The translations under genes were made by a program, and so were the position numbers. A stretch of 35,806 bases of DNA, from NCBI GenBank assembly GCA_005116955.1, contig SWDI01000001.1:632446-668251 (forward strand), given 5' to 3'. Numbering within the stretch: position 1 is the stretch's first letter; every line of letters starts with the position of its first letter. This document shows, one piece after another, positions 34,955 through 35,806 of this stretch. The notes under the pieces are model-generated. The model was not told where the DNA came from, made no database searches, and saw only the letters and a list, made by a program, of their open reading frames with translations. The stretch is from Nitrospira sp. (GTDB lineage: Bacteria; Nitrospirota; Nitrospiria; Nitrospirales; Nitrospiraceae).

Positions 34955-35656
34955 TCAGTCGAGATCCCTCAGCTTATAGCCCAATGATTTAACGGACACG
35001 ATGGCCTCTTCGAGGAGCGGCAGCTTTTGCTTGAGGCGGCGGATATGCACATCGACTGTTCTGGTTGTTCCGTAGTAATCGTAACCCCACACGGCGCTGA
35101 GCAGCACTTCACGGGTCAACACACGGCCACGATGCCGAAGCAGCTGCTCAAGCAAGCCAAATTCCTTTGCCGTCAACGGCACCTCTTGTTTTCCGAGACT
35201 GACCTCATGCCGAGCCAGGTTCATGGTGAGCGCACCATAGTGGTACAGATCTGGGCCCTCAGCAGGGGCACGCTCGATACGCCGCAGCAGCGCTTTGACA
35301 CGCGCAACCAGCGCTTTGGGGCTGAACGGCTTGGTGACGTAATCGTCAGCCCCTAACTCCAGCCCGACAATCGTGTCCGATTCTTCCGCTTTCGCCGTGA
35401 GCATGAGGATTGGAAGCATGGCAGTGCTGGGCATGGAGCGGAGGCGTTTGCAGACTTCGAGCCCATCCATCTCGGGCAACATGAGATCGAGGACGACCAG
35501 ATCGGGCTTCTCCTCTTTAACCTTCTTCAGCGCGTCGAGCCCACTGATCGCGGTGATAGGTCGAAATCCCTCTTTCTCTAAATAGTGTTTCACGAGCTGC
35601 AGGATGTCCTGCTCGTCTTCGACGATGAGCACCTTCTTGTGCGTGGGAAATCCCAT
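34955..35656 (-). CDS. phoB: PhoB-type OmpR-family response regulator
   Basis: This is a 233-residue regulator. REC has the acidic pocket LIVEDEQD, phosphoacceptor D57 (LVVLDLMLP), and the Lys in TKPFSP. The OmpR/PhoB winged-helix domain follows, with LTAKEFGLLEQLLRHRGRVLTREVLLSAVWGYDYYGTTRTVDVHIRRLKQKL, which binds DNA direct repeats. The next gene on the strand is the kinase, 5 bases later. The frame extends to a TTG at 35695. ATG 35656 fits the family N-terminus (THKKVLIVEDE) better. It could activate phosphate-uptake genes, but no pho box can be proven here. The neighbouring gene at the window edge may belong to the same unit. Confidence 0.9.
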   Translation of the reverse strand: MGFPTHKKVLIVEDEQDILQLVKHYLEKEGFRPITAISGLDALKKVKEEKPDLVVLDLMLPEMDGLEVCKRLRSMPSTAMLPILMLTAKAEESDTIVGLELGADDYVTKPFSPKALVARVKALLRRIERAPAEGPDLYHYGALTMNLARHEVSLGKQEVPLTAKEFGLLEQLLRHRGRVLTREVLLSAVWGYDYYGTTRTVDVHIRRLKQKLPLLEEAIVSVKSLGYKLRDLD

Positions 35657-35722
35657 AAGAACCGTGAGCGTACGGGGGAGGGGAGAGAGAGTCAAGCGGA
35701 CAGGGGCTACCCTAATCTCCGG

Positions 35723-35806
35723 CTAAGTCGGGCTGAGGGCCAGGATATTGGCTCGTGCCAGGGCCATGAGGGCCTGCTGCGCTGCCGTGGTGAGGCGTAA
35801 CAGCGT
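35723..35806 (-). CDS. C-terminal tail of an unidentified minus-strand gene (partial)
   Basis: The minus-strand frame is open from the window edge to a TAG at 35723-35725. It encodes 27 residues (TLLRLTTAAQQALMALARAN, then ILALSPT). The stop lies 66 bases before the phoB start, and no terminator is visible, so it could be the upstream gene of the same operon. The piece is too short to identify. phoU is a common neighbour, but I cannot support it. Confidence 0.4.
   Translation of the reverse strand, partial: TLLRLTTAAQQALMALARANILALSPT

Overview
The window looks like a chromosomal segment of a Gram-negative bacterium, most probably a Nitrospira-like member of the Nitrospirota. This is inferred from gene content and style: BamD, TolC and PBP1b-type envelope genes, a DUF3365 c-type haem protein next to histidine kinases, a metK-ahcY pair, a BolA/Grx pair with a CGFT active site, and a PhoB/PhoR pair. 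There is no rRNA or tRNA to fix the taxonomy. I saw no CRISPR array, transposase or phage gene.

Layout. 1-4560: a 5'-truncated acyltransferase-3/SGNH protein with an unusual C-terminal PAS domain, a sodium:solute symporter, and, on the minus strand, a CxxC zinc-ribbon protein followed by a receiver-only response regulator. 4957-14361: a plus-strand block of five genes: a TolC-like outer-membrane lipoprotein, a periplasmic HlyD-type adaptor, a GAF-like/HlyD membrane adaptor, a large PqqD-like/M50 protease/HlyD fusion, and a DUF4347/cadherin-like surface protein. The last is split by a frameshift and ends in a transmembrane segment. 14705-18799: PBP1b, a bactofilin and an AI-2E-family permease. 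18870-23465 (minus): a receiver-only regulator, a Rossmann-fold/histidine kinase fusion, a Cache-HAMP-PAS histidine kinase and a haem-binding DUF3365 protein, with overlapping ends. 23720-24292: BolA and monothiol glutaredoxin. 24300-25048: non-coding or decayed DNA. 25049-26053: an unrecognised lipoprotein. 26089-26425: a truncated C-terminal piece of an indoleamine 2,3-dioxygenase-type gene, next to a strong terminator and a long imperfect palindrome. 26669-29203 (minus): metK then ahcY. 29470-30821: TlpA-like thioredoxin and CcdA. 30949-31932 (minus): BamD-like lipoprotein. 32073-33065: FabH-like ketosynthase. 33090-35656 (minus): PhoB then PhoR, with the tail of another minus-strand gene at the right edge.

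The most interesting unit is 4957-14361. It has the outer-membrane channel and three adaptor-type proteins of a type I secretion machine, but no ABC ATPase. In its place is a polytopic M50 intramembrane-protease homologue that carries both a PqqD/RRE-like N-terminus and a HlyD barrel-sandwich C-terminus. The adjacent probable cargo has no Sec signal. It has a LEPR-xLL-like N-terminal motif, a DUF4347 domain with a caspase-like His/Cys pair, adhesin repeats, and a C-terminal membrane anchor. I propose, as inference only, a dedicated export-and-release system: the RRE-like domain reads the N-terminal motif, the cargo passes through HlyD/TolC, and the M50 protease may cut the C-terminal anchor to release it.
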